Shown one piece after another: positions 13,907 to 25,338 of a stretch of 64,000 nt of DNA. A model generated the notes under the pieces. That model made no database searches. It had not been told where the DNA came from and saw only the letters and a program-made list of their open reading frames with translations. This DNA is from Mastigias papua (Eukaryota; Cnidaria; Scyphozoa; Rhizostomeae; Mastigiidae), in assembly GCA_964019165.1 (NCBI GenBank), contig OZ025282.1:11599229-11663228 (forward strand), written 5' to 3'. Positions within the stretch are counted from its first letter, which is position 1, and every line of letters begins with the position of its first letter. Position numbers and translations under genes: made by a program.

Positions 13907-14005
<99 letters not shown>

Positions 14006-14706
14006 CTAAACAGAAAAAAGGTTTTCATCCAGATATTGCAAGTTAAAGCAACGAGTAAAGACAAGGAATATATTCCACTGATGTTTTTATGATAACAGAG
14101 ACATGGCTGTCTTCAAAAGATGCAGTCAAAATAAACAGATTTTACTTTACAAAATAAAAGATCTTTATTGTTTCTTATCTACACCTTACCACTTGGTGAT
14201 ATAATGCAAGATATGGGTCTGCGATACAACCTTTATGTAGATGAGATGCAAATATACTTGCCATGTATATCAAACATTCCTGAAGTGGTCTGTTCGTTAG
14301 AGCAGACTGAGGGGTCCATTCAAATGGTCAACTCGTGAAACAGAGCAAATAGTCTCAAGGTGAATGGGGATAAAGACAACCTGCTGGTAATTGGAACTAC
14401 AATGCTGTAAAGTTTCTAATACAACTCTTAATCTAGCTGATAACATCACAGAATGAAGTGAGAAGGGACAGAAAATTAGGGGTCCTTTTTGACAGGCATC
14501 TCAATTTACGATCACATAATACCTATAACTTGCAAATCAGCTATTGTCATTTCAAGGCTTGTTTCAAAGATATTAGTATGATTATTGATAAATGTAAGCT
14601 TATTCTGTTTCAATATATTGTATGTAATGCGCCTATGAGCCCTGAGGATATATGTCGCATGTCGCATAATGAATTTCCTTATTATTATTAGTATTGTATA
14701 TATATA
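14006..14706. other. Intron of the MORN-like gene; nothing else recognised
   Basis: Lies between the fourth and third visible MORN exons. Only short open frames. The intron continues through the microsatellite and PLE fragments to 17208. Confidence 0.5.
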
Positions 14707-14967
<261 letters not shown>

Positions 14968-14989
14968 AATAAAAATATACATAATCATC

Positions 14990-15545
14990 ATGGCCATCAT
15001 CATCATCTGGCTTTACCCCGTTGGGTCTTCGCTTCCAAAACCATTTTTCTTCTTTTCGAAAAATTTCTTCCTGGTTATGTAATTTGAACAAGGACAAATT
15101 GTAAGGTTTGGTGATATTGACTCCGCGCATTCGGCAATATGTTTATTAACAAAAAGTTTCAGGTATTTTGGGAGTGCTATATGATTTCTATGGAGCGCTG
15201 TTCTAAGTCATAAGGTATCTCCTGATTCCCCAATGTATTTCTCACCACAACCGTTACATATTACATATATGAAGTCTCTTACTTTGCAGCTGATTCATCT
15301 TTTATATTAAAGAGTGTTTTATTTTGTTTGTTTATTTCTATTTGACTACAAACAACGAGCTTTTTACAAGATTCACAACGTTTTTCATTACATTTCTTGA
15401 CTTTAGGCACGTTGTCAATATTGTCTTGTGAGGTAAATTTAGCTCTGATCAGGATTTACTTTAAATTTGGTGTTTGTCGCTTGCTTGGAATAATTTTGAT
15501 ATTACTGAGTTTTTGTTTTATTTTAGGGCTCGCATTCAAAATTGA
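14990..15545 (-). pseudogene. Penelope-like element C-terminal fragment, minus strand
   Basis: Minus-strand reading gives PLE linker and endonuclease landmarks: LIRAKFTS, then VPKVKKCNEKRCESCKKL, then a C-G-C segment and the YIG-like motif near 15220-15260, and a tail resembling [12 protein letters not shown] (15060-15090). Stops and frameshifts interrupt it. It faces away from the PLE RT fragment immediately to its right. Sits in an intron of the MORN gene. Confidence 0.7.
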
Positions 15546-15559
15546 GATTGATTGTATAA

Positions 15560-16298
15560 TGATAGGGTAGAAATTAGGAAAAGGAGTATACCAAACGAAT
15601 TTATTTGCAAGCTCTTACAACTGTCCTTGAGAATAACACATCCACTTTCGACAGGAAAACATACATACAGACAAGTGGAACAGCAATGAAACAAATGCGC
15701 CATGTGTATGCCATAATTAGGTATGGCCTTACTAGAAATTAAACTTTACAATAAATTTTAAGAAAACTTTGGTTTAGAAGCACGTACAAAATTCCAAAAC
15801 GAATGGATGAGGTACTTAGATGATTGTTTTATCTATTGGGATACAAGCATAGGCCCTATAACAGAACTTCATAACATTCTTAACAACTCACATCAAAATA
15901 TCAAGTTCACAGTTGACACAAACTATAAAAGAATGAACTTTTTAGATATAAAAATAATGAAACAGGCCGATAAAATTATCATAGACATCCACCATAAACC
16001 AACAGACACTCAGAACTATGTCCCATTCAGATCTGCTCTCCCAAATCATACGTTAAAAAATATATTATATAACCTTGCAAGAAGATTATGTACCATCGTC
16101 GATGAAAAGATAACTCTTAGCACAAGATTATCAGAATTGGAAGAAAACCTAAAACACCTTGGATACCCTAAAACACGATTGAGAACGGATGTAAAGAAGA
16201 AAAAAATCCCACAAGAACAACTTCAACCAATCAAAGAAAAAGACCAAGAAAGAGAAGTACGAACTTATGTGTCTACTAAAAATTATAAGATCTGCTAG
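15560..16298 (+). pseudogene. Penelope-like element reverse transcriptase fragment
   Basis: An open stretch from 15807 starts MRYLDDCFIYWD, containing the YLDD box of PLE reverse transcriptase. It continues with HQNIKFT, NFLDIKI, HHKPTDTQNYVPF and LARRLCTIVDEK, the expected order downstream of the catalytic site. Upstream (15610-15800) a broken frame gives TSGTAMKQM-like sequence from earlier RT motifs. The N-terminal RT half and the GIY-YIG domain are missing, so it is a fragment. Confidence 0.8.
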
Positions 16299-16309
16299 AA
16301 TTTGTTGTT

Positions 16310-16690
16310 GTAGCAATGCTATATATACTAGATTGGGTCCGGCGGGGATGCTTTCACGTCTTTGAGAAGGAATTTGTTAACGTGACGACAGGATAAGATA
16401 AGATCAGATGTTTTGTGTAGACGACTGCGCTTTGATGTAATGATACGGAGTTTCTCCGTGGCAGAGTATGGAACCATTGTTGTATGGATTTGCATGATCA
16501 ATCATATCAAATGGTATGATGGGTGCGATGCTCTTCTCTTCAAATTTCAAACATATTCAGATAGCTCGGTGAAATTGCTTTTTTCATGTTTAAAGCTGTT
16601 TCTGTCTAGATTCCATCTTTCCTTTAATGTATTTTCTGCAATTCCTATGAAGCAAACTCCTTCGGCTAATGCTGCTGTCCCTAATCCATC
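16310..16690 (-). pseudogene. Second Penelope-like C-terminal fragment, minus strand
   Basis: Minus-strand translation reads FIGIAENTLKERWN, then SFKHEKSNFTELSEYVWNLK, then ILSCRHVNKFLL, the C-terminal half of a PLE endonuclease region. It is in inverted orientation relative to the adjacent RT fragment and appears to belong to a different PLE lineage from the one at 14990-15545. Confidence 0.7.
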
Positions 16691-17208
16691 ATAAATTATT
16701 CAACAGCAACCACGTCAATGTTAGTAATAGCTGCCTCCCCAACATCTCGAATACCACAATTTCATCCTGACTCAGCTGAGTAGTCTATTCCATTTCAGAG
16801 TAATTTAGGAATTTTGCTCAAGAATTTGATTGTTTTTCCTATCAGGAGTACTTCCTTTACCAACCTAGTGCATAAGGTTATATGGGCAACCATATATCAA
16901 TGAATGAATATTGCTTTTCTTGTACTACTCCAAGTACTAGGCATTAACTTAGCAATGTAACTGCAAACTGGTCCTAGGAAGGTTGCCCAAGAAAAGAAGG
17001 TGAAGAATAAAATTTACTGTGGAACTGCGCAGGAACTATATAACAAATACATTCAAATTCATTTAACTCATGTGTAACGCACTAAAAAAACATAGTGGTA
17101 AATCTACTTCCCTTTTGTCTCAAGATAAGGATGTTCTTTAAATTCAAGAAATAACTCAGTATGAACCAAAGCCCTTGTCCGTGAGAAAATATATATTGGT
17201 GAAAGTAC

Positions 17209-17299
17209 CTCATAAACACTTCCATCGCTGTACTTCATTACACCATGGCCTTGTTTCGATCCACTTATCCAGCCTCCTTCATAAACTTGGCCATTATTG
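17209..17299 (-). CDS. MORN1: MORN1-like gene, third visible exon
   Basis: ATTCAG acceptor, GTACTT donor, 91 nt, entering with 1 nt and leaving in phase 0. It encodes NNGQVYEGGWISGSKQGHG then VMKYSDGSVYE, one and a half MORN units (YEG-W-G-K-GHG). Its phases match the exons on both sides. Confidence 0.85.
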
Positions 17300-18360
17300 C
17301 TGAATAGAATGTGACATATGAAAATGAGTTACATCTATATTAATCAAGGTTCTATATTGAAGTAAAGCACTCAAGAGGCATCCAAGTTCCCTATCGTCAT
17401 AGAATTTTGCAAAAGGCCTTACGAATAATTCCATTTTATGAAATTTATGCTGCAGCTCTTCAAATCGGTAGGAGAAGAAAGAACATAAGCTCCCACCAAG
17501 GGCTATCAACTTTACACATGACAACAATCGAGAAAAATCCAGTGATGTCGAGCATTCTTAAGCATTTTAGAACGGAGGGTGGCCAAACATTCTAAGCCTT
17601 AATTCGACTCCTACTCGATTTTGCGACACCTTCAATTTCCTGTTCATTTTCTGTCTTGTACAAATGCGAAGATACTACATTCTTGAGTGTAAATTCTAGG
17701 GTAAAATCGCGCGCTAGGCTAAACGCACTCAACAACACTCGGCAAAACCTTATAAAATACAAATGGTGAACATTTCCGTTCGAACATCTTGACCTTGATC
17801 AAAGTTGATCCGAAACTGGTCGACAACGCTCAATGTCACTATAACAGGCAGCCAAAACGCACTTGACAATTTACTCGCCAAAAATCTTGCTAAGGCTACA
17901 CAACTCACCCAGGGCCTTCGCGAGAACCTTTTAGGGGGATTCGTGGCCAATATGAATGGTCAACAGGAGTCAGCATTGCAAGTACGCAAATAGACAGGGA
18001 CGGCTTGACGAATCTATAACTCGAAGGCTGATAACTCTGGATAGTGGCATAGAGCTTTCCATGCTTGGGTACGACTTGAGAGAAACTTATAGAGCCCTTA
18101 GATACATCCAAGAATGACTAAAAACATCTCCCAAACCAACATATTACTGAATAGTTTAATGGTCAAACGAGGGTCCAAAAAAATCTACAATACAACTTGA
18201 AATAGAGCGGATAAAAAATTAATTTGATAAAAGTTAGCAGGTAGGCGGAGAAAACACGAAAAGATCAATCATTAATTATATATGTTATTTTCAAAACTTC
18301 GTTTGAGTTAAGCGTTGGTTTAGTAGAAAAAACATAATGTAGATTAGCGTTCGCCCATAC
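17300..18360. other. Intron of the MORN-like gene
   Basis: No domain or element recognised; short unconvincing open frames only. Confidence 0.6.
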
Positions 18361-18472
18361 CTTCCCACTTCAATTCCATCTCCATGTTTCTTATTTTTGT
18401 AGAAGGATCCTTTATAAACTGAATTATTGTTCTCAGTAAGTTCCCCTTCACCTGATTCAAAGTAAATAAACC
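18361..18472 (-). CDS. MORN1: MORN1-like gene, second visible exon
   Basis: TTCTTAAAG acceptor, GTATGG donor, 112 nt, 2 nt in and 2 nt out. It encodes FIYFESGEGELTENNNSVYK then GSFYKNKKHGDGIEVG. The SVYKGSFYKNKKHGDG unit is a clear MORN repeat. Confidence 0.85.
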
Positions 18473-20872
18473 CTTTAAGAAAACATATTCAAATTAGTTG
18501 CCATAGCTTTTGATATGAAGGTACAAATCTAAGCAGATGGCCAAACACTGCCATCAAACAAATGTCAAGAACGTAAGAGTGAATGAAAATACTACTCAAT
18601 AGCTGAAAACGAAATGGAAGTGGCTAAATTGCATCTCTAAACGTAAGCGGGATGACAGGGCACTGCATTACTACACCCAGTGCAGCATCTTGGAGATATG
18701 AGGGGACATGGTTCTCATTACATTTTCTGTACGCTTTATCTGTCCCCTACTCCTCTAAGGGAGCCATGAGAGACTCTTTTCTATTAGTGAGAGAAAAGTT
18801 ACAAAATCGTGCTTTTAGAATAGATAAGAAAGCCACTTTATTTTAACACCACGGGCAACTTCATTTCATTTGATTTCATGCCATTTAATTTAATCACGAA
18901 GAATTTCCTTTTAGACGGAGCTGATTTATAAGAGGTCACCAGTCCCACTTCAAGGTTTAATTAAAAATAAAATACTACAGCTAAAATTCACTATAATATT
19001 ATGAGTATATAAGTTGCTAAAAAACCATTAGAGTTAATATCACAAAAAGATTTATCAAAGAAATATGAATACATGTTGAAATAAATCAATATGTTGAATA
19101 CCTCAAGGGAAGATACCTGCTTAGCTTCGATAGCAAAGTCACGCCACATTTTTGCTTGTCGACAAGAAGACACTACGTATATAAGATATTTTTGCCTATT
19201 ATATGACTCTTTATTGGACTATGAAAAATCTGCTTCAGAATTGCACGTGACATACGAAGAGCTCTTTGAGTTTCGAGTGCAGATGTCATGCAGGTATAGT
19301 GAAGCCCTTTTATGCATAAACTTGAAGACCATTGTTTTCGATGCTCCTACTATATGTTGATCAATGGCCTTCCCGCCCATTGTGTCGATATGTAGCCTAC
19401 TAGATATGTCAAAGCGATTGTTGCATAAAAGCATAGTATCTCGGTTTTCAAGTTTTTGAAACTGGCTAAGCTCATTCGAAACAGTCCAACCGAAGCCCAA
19501 CCAAAAATACGCAGAGTGTAGCTCAGCAATACCTGTTTCAAAGGAGGTGATTGCTATGGTAGGAAAGTTCTGGCATGTCTTAGAAAGTCAATGACTCTGG
19601 AAATTCTAGCTGAAACTGACTTTATGAGCTCCTTCCAGTCAAGAGAATTGCCTGTCACTACAAGAAGGTATTCAATTCAAAAATACATAAATTATTTTCG
19701 ACAGAGTCTTTGATCATCACTTGACTATCAATACGAGTAGCTACTCAATGCATCCAGTACTGAGAGACAACCAAAAGTAATCTCAAAATTTACATGGACA
19801 ATCAATTTAGTACATCACAAAACCAAAATACAACGGTAGGCAAGAACTTTTTACAGAAAGGAGCACAAAAATGTCTCCCCAGTTCAATCACAAACCAAAA
19901 CTAGATTCACAACTATGTGTAAATTACTCCTAATATTCCAAAACAATCATTCCCACCCAAATACTTCTCATTCACTCCTAGACTGCAACGTACCCTTGTG
20001 GATCGGTTTAAGTCATTATGTTACAAGTTAGGATAAAGATTACTTAAAAATAAATATTCAGTGCAAATCGGCGCTCAAAAATAACTAGACCACACCCCTT
20101 TTTCATACACATTTATTGGAGAACCCACTGGGAATTGAAAACTATCTTTAGCAATACCTTTAAATGTTTCCACGATTTGATTGACATGATACTGAAATTT
20201 GATTACAAATGATACCTTTTCATCCTCACTTACAAGCTATAATCTATTACAATAGATTTCTATACAATGCCCAAAATATTCAAACAAGATGTACTTGGAC
20301 ACTTACTAATATCAGGCAATGGCCTAACCATTACCGATTTATCCATTTACAGCAACCACTGTCCTAAATTAATAGTGCTAAATATCTCTTCCTACATCGA
20401 CACCGCAACTTATTGTTTATGTATGCTAAACGCATGAGATGGGCGGCAGATCCTTTCAAATTCAATACTGCTGGCCTTGGACGCTAAGTAACTACACACA
20501 AACATTCCGTGTGGCATTGGTAGCTAATGCTGTTTAACTTTCTTGACATGTTTCTTTGACAACAGCCTGCCAGTCAATCACAAATATCGCCCATTCTATG
20601 GCAATTTCAAATAAAAAAATCATGGTACAGTGATTGGTGCAACAAGTGTGCTAAACTATGCAAACATTTTCTTGTAACAGCTGGAAAAAAACTTGTGTCC
20701 ACAGCCCCTGGATATCATTACTTTTCCTTGAAAACGATATAACAGAGCAAGGCTAAAGTGGGGACTAGATGACCATGTATCTTTTCCCCCTGTGGCTGAC
20801 TCAGATCAGTCAGTACTTTGTGTCATTTTAGTGATATAAATGTATAAAAGAAAGGAATAAAGTGTTACCTAC
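18473..20872. other. Intron of the MORN-like gene
   Basis: 2.4 kb without recognisable exon, RNA gene or element domain on either strand. Confidence 0.6.
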
Positions 20873-21082
20873 CTTGCCTCATGTTTTCATACCAGTCACC
20901 TTCATAAACAGAGCCATTGCCATATTTCATTATCCCTTTACCGTTGAGTTCTCCTTTGTAAAATTCACCTTCGTAGATATTACCAGTTGCAGTCCATTTC
21001 CTAGTTCCAGAGCCTGAAATTTCACCATTATTGAATTCTCCTTCATAGTAACTGCCATCTTTCATTAATAATTTTCCATGTC
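20873..21082 (-). CDS. MORN1: MORN1-like gene, first visible exon
   Basis: This exon starts after a TTTCTTGACAG acceptor and ends CAAG before GTAGGTAAC; 210 nt, 2 nt in and 1 nt out. It encodes HGKLLMKDGSYYEGEFNNGE, then YEGEFYKGELNGKG and SVYEGDWYENMRQG, about three MORN repeats. Across the five visible exons I count about seven repeat units (YEG-F/W-G-GHG). The order and spacing, ending in HCSGV-Y-G-WINGRP plus a post-repeat segment, match MORN1 as I know it. MORN repeats generally support membrane or cytoskeleton-associated scaffolds; the function here is not shown by sequence. At least one upstream exon is missing, because this one begins mid-codon. It was not found, and the next kilobases upstream are mobile elements. 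All four splice phases between the visible exons agree, which is strong evidence for one gene. Confidence 0.85.
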
Positions 21083-21329
21083 CTGTCAAGAAACTGGTTA
21101 TCTTATAAGTAGTCAGGGACAATATACTCTACTGATGATGACGTAATGATAAAAATCCTATAAATACTTCAAAGATACTTCATTATGTCAAATAAAGAAT
21201 GTTGTTTATTATATAAGCGTGAATCCATAAATGGAGCATTTGGGAAGGATGTGTAGTGAGTCAATTTGTTTCAGCATGTCGAGAAGAGACGATTCAAGGC
21301 GGATTTTGTATTTATCATTGTTCATTTCA

Positions 21330-22315
21330 AAAATTGAATTAGCTGCCAAGACATTTAAAAGATTCGCCGTTTTTTAACAACTGGCATAAGTTTAGTGCTG
21401 ATGAAGAGTATGGGTTGAAGTTCCAAAAAGAGCAGGAGAAAAATTTCTTGATTCCAAAAGTGATGCATTTAGCAACCCTAATAACCATATCAGCCCAATG
21501 GCACCATTTGGTGAGGCACTTGAAAAAGGACCTGATTTTCAAATTCATCCATTGTAACGACCGCTGCGGTATCTGCAAATTGGAACCAGTGTATGGGCTT
21601 AAAGAGACGATCAGTTGTATCATGAGTGGAGAGACCGAGTTGTTTGTATTTCTCTTGCCTGATAAATTTAATAGATGTACTGAAATATATGTTGAAAAGT
21701 AGGGGGCTGAGACAGTTCTCTTGAAGGACGCTTCAGCCAACCGGTATAGCAGAGGAGGTAAAGTTGTCAGTAACGATGAACGTCTGAAAGTTGTCGTGAA
21801 GATTAGATATTAAAGCTTGTATAATTGGTGGTACATGGTGGTGATTATGAATCAATCTGATGAGATTTTGGTGTCTTTCTCCGAAAGAAATTTTCAGGTC
21901 TAGGACAGTTATGACTAGTGAGGGTTATTTTATTTATGCCTTACCAATAATGGATGCCATCATGGAAGTTTGCTCGAGTACCCTGAATTTTTGGAGTAAA
22001 CCCACTTTGAATTTCTGCTTCAAAGAATATAGTTTTACTAAGAAGGGAAAAAATAAAATCAAGTAGACATTATGTGAAGACCTTAAGAAGAACAGATTCG
22101 AGAGTGATAGGTCTGAAACTTGCAGGATCATCGCCCTTTTTGTGCACCAGAACGGTAGAGGCTTTCGTCCATTCAAATGAAACCTATCCTGATTCCCACA
22201 TAATGCGGATAATCTCGGTTAAAAATGTTCTGAGATATAAAAGATCAAATCCTAGAAGAAGTTGTTGGCGCATTGAGGACGGAACTGGACTTAGGTACAA
22301 GGGATAGATCTTCAC
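21330..22315 (-). pseudogene. LINE reverse transcriptase remnant
   Basis: Minus-strand reading, with several stops, gives EIIRIMWESG, WTKASTVLVHKKGDDPASFR then PITLESVLLKVFT, and LSPLLFN. It then gives KWCHWADMVIRVAKCITFG followed by IKKF and a GESFKCLG ending. These are RT motifs 1-3 and the post-catalytic region of a non-LTR element of a different lineage from the one at 25.3 kb. It is decayed and truncated at both ends. Confidence 0.7.
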
Positions 22316-22329
22316 TTATAAATTATGCT

Positions 22330-23990
22330 CTATTCCCATTCTAGAATACGCTAACAGTGTTGGTGGACGTCGAAGTCTTTGCGGACGTGGAAAAGGTTGT
22401 GGAGGGTTTTGTGATGGCTCTATTTCAGTGAAGGTGCTGTGAGTCACACTAGGCTCCACTGGTCTTCTGTTCTCATGGCTACCGGCATCCTGTTCTCCAT
22501 CTGAGGGTGGGGCCCTCTGGTGAGGTGGGTGTCAGCTCACATATCTCTGGCTGCTCAGTTTCAGTCCTTTCCTCATGGTTGATCAGCTTAGCATCATTTC
22601 TTGTAACAGAAGAAAATAAGCTTGCAGCTATGTCTAGTTGATAGGGGTCAAACTGATGATGGGTATCATATTGGCCTTGATCAGTATCCCCATTGATAGA
22701 TGGCAGATCGCTTTCTATGAGGGAGGAAAGCGGGTCCTTTGCAAATGACGAGAAATTTGAGACATTGGTATGAATTGTTCATTCATTGTGTTAGCTCAAA
22801 AAAGGTAGGTATGGGCATGGCCAAAGCAAATTACGATGTAGAACTCTTTGTCTCCCTGGCGTACGCAATGGCTTGACCATTTATACTGCATTGTTTGAGT
22901 CTTTCTGATCTACCACTTCATATATTGTGCTCTCTCAAAACGACCTCAATTTTTCCGGCTCTCCCTTTTTGAGGAGATTCTTGGCAAGTACTCTGTCTCC
23001 CCGCTCAGCTCTGATGTTCTAACCTTCTTGCTATACTGCATTCTGCCTTTTCCAACACTATGCGGCTGCAATCCTATGTGCCTCCACCATGGCAGTTCGC
23101 ATTGTTTCAAATACTTGGGATAGGTTTTAGCAACAATTATTTCTGTCTCCCCAACTATGATGTCAGTTGGCAGTCAGGCTTTTTGACTGAAAAGCAACTA
23201 GAATGGTGAAAAACAGGTTGCATCATTTCATGTGGAATTGTAAGGGATGGTCATTTAATTGACATGATCTGTCCAATTTAATTTTTGAGAATCAGCCATG
23301 GTTCTGAGCATTACTTGGAGCGTTTGATTGAATCTATCACATTGTCCATTTCCCATCGGGTGATAGGGTATTGTTCTTGAGCGCAAAACACCAGTCCATT
23401 GTTCAAGAAAATGAAATAATGAATTCTCAGTTTCCTTGCCTTGGTCGCGGTGAATCTGTTTTGGAAAGCCGAACCTGGGTATAAAGTCGTTACAAAGTTT
23501 TTCAGCGGCAGTCGCCACTTATTTACTTCTGTAGGGGTAGGCCTGAGCAAACCTGGTGAAATGGGCATGAGGATATACTCACACCCCCCCCCAGAGCTGC
23601 GGTCCAGGTGAACAAAATCTAATAGCACTAATTCAAAGGTCTCTGTTATTTGGATCCTTTGTGCTGGCGCTCGTAACTGCACATTGTGGCTTTTTCTTGA
23701 TGCATTGGCAGACACTCTTGATATAATATTCTATCTCTCGTGCCATACCAGGTCAGTAGAAACGCTATCTTGCCATTTCAATCGATCTCTCAGGGCCCAG
23801 ATGCCCCAAATCTTTGTTCAGCTGGCATCAGGGTCCGTGACACAGATCCAATTAATCTTATGCGATTTTCCTGTTTCAGATACAAGACAGCTCCCAAGTC
23901 CTCTTTCATGCATCAACATGCAGCACAAAGGGTTTATTGAAGTTGGGGTAAGCCATTATAGGAGGTTCTGTAAGATAATCAAGCAGCTGC
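22330..23990 (-). pseudogene. Ty3/gypsy-type LTR retrotransposon remnant
   Basis: On the minus strand, 23990-23810 reads FNKPFVLHVDA, a stop, then LGAVLYLKQENRIRLIG and SRTLMPAEQRFGA, an RNase H-like start. After a gap, 23700-23255 reads an integrase core: FELVLLDFVHLD, LCNDFIPRFGFPKQIHRDQGKE, then RTIPYHPMGNGQCDRFNQTL. Large parts of RT and integrase are deleted and the frame is broken. LTRs were not recognised. Confidence 0.75.
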
Positions 23991-24177
23991 TTTAGGACTT
24001 GCAGATATTTTTCTAAATTCACTCTCTATTTGAGAGTGCCTGTCTCTTTTTTTCAAGGTTTTCTTTGGTTTTAGTCAACATCTCTCTTAGCAAATTATAA
24101 ATTGGCTTGGCAACTCGTGAAAAATCCATCATATTGTAGGCATATCAAGACAAGATGGATTATCTTTTAGAGACTAA

Positions 24178-24270
24178 GGCTACGTTCACACTGTGCCGCA
24201 TTAATTTTGATCCGATACAAAAGTGTTGCGGATCATCTGCGTTCACACTGTGCCGGTACAATATTAGTTC
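24178..24270 (+). repeat. Harbinger left terminal inverted repeat
   Basis: Matches the reverse complement of about 31040-31139 with substitutions and small gaps, including shared CTACGTTCACAC, ATTTTGATCCG-like and TACAAAAGTG blocks. Confidence 0.85.
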
Positions 24271-25338
24271 GCTTTGCTATCGCGTTCACACTGTACCATA
24301 ACAAGTTCCTGTACAGTATTTTGCGCATGCGTACTTATAACGATCAAAACTCCCGCGAAAATTTTAACAGCATCATTTTACTTTTGCAAAGTTCTCCGCT
24401 AAGTTCATCGATATCCAGAAGTCTTGCCGCAATGTCTCAGGTTACAAAACACAACAAAGAAGGAAAACATGGAAAGAATATCGAAAAAAATTTCGTATGG
24501 ACGGAAGAAGAAGTCATTCTTTTGCTGCATGAAATAATTGATTATAAAACCAGCACAGAAGCGGCTGGCCTAGATTGGGAAACGATTAAAAGCAAGTATG
24601 AGGAGATAACAGAACGCTTTCAAGAAAGATATCCAAAAGAAGGAAATGGTGCCAATGAACAAGAGTTTCCAAACTTTAGAAACCCAAAGGTTATAGGAAA
24701 AGACAGGGTAATACCCAAGATAAAGAGAATCAAAGCAAGTTTTCGCAAGGCTGTAGATTCGGGGAGAAGGAGTAGAGGTGGCAGAGTTGTATCAGCATTG
24801 TATAAAGAATGCATCGAAATATGGGGAGGATCGCCAGCAGTTGACAGCTTTTCAGGTGGTATTGAAAGCTGCTCATTATCTAATAGCCGTGATAACTCCT
24901 GGCCCGGTGATATTTCTGCAACCCCATAGCGACCCAGCTCTTCTCCTAATACTGCAGCCACCTCTCCAACATCAAATCCTAACCAAACAGGCTCTAACTC
25001 ACTACAGGAGGAAGAAGAAGGTGGCTTGGTAAGAATAACAGAGAAAGTTGGAGAAGCCAGGCATAATTTGATAAGCCACATGAGGCACAAAAAAGACAGC
25101 AGATTGACAAAAAGATTGTCTTCAAATGCACAGCTAGTGGACATTGCAAATCAGGAGCTTGAGTTGAAAAAGAGAATCCTAGAGAAAGTTGAGGAAGGGG
25201 ACAAGAGACATGAAGAGCATATGAAGATGTTTACTGAAGATGTATATGAAGATCAATTTTTTAAAAGGAGTGTGACTAGGTCATGTAAATCTCTCACATA
25301 TTGTTCCCCAAACAGGTAGACTTTCCATTCCCACGTTT

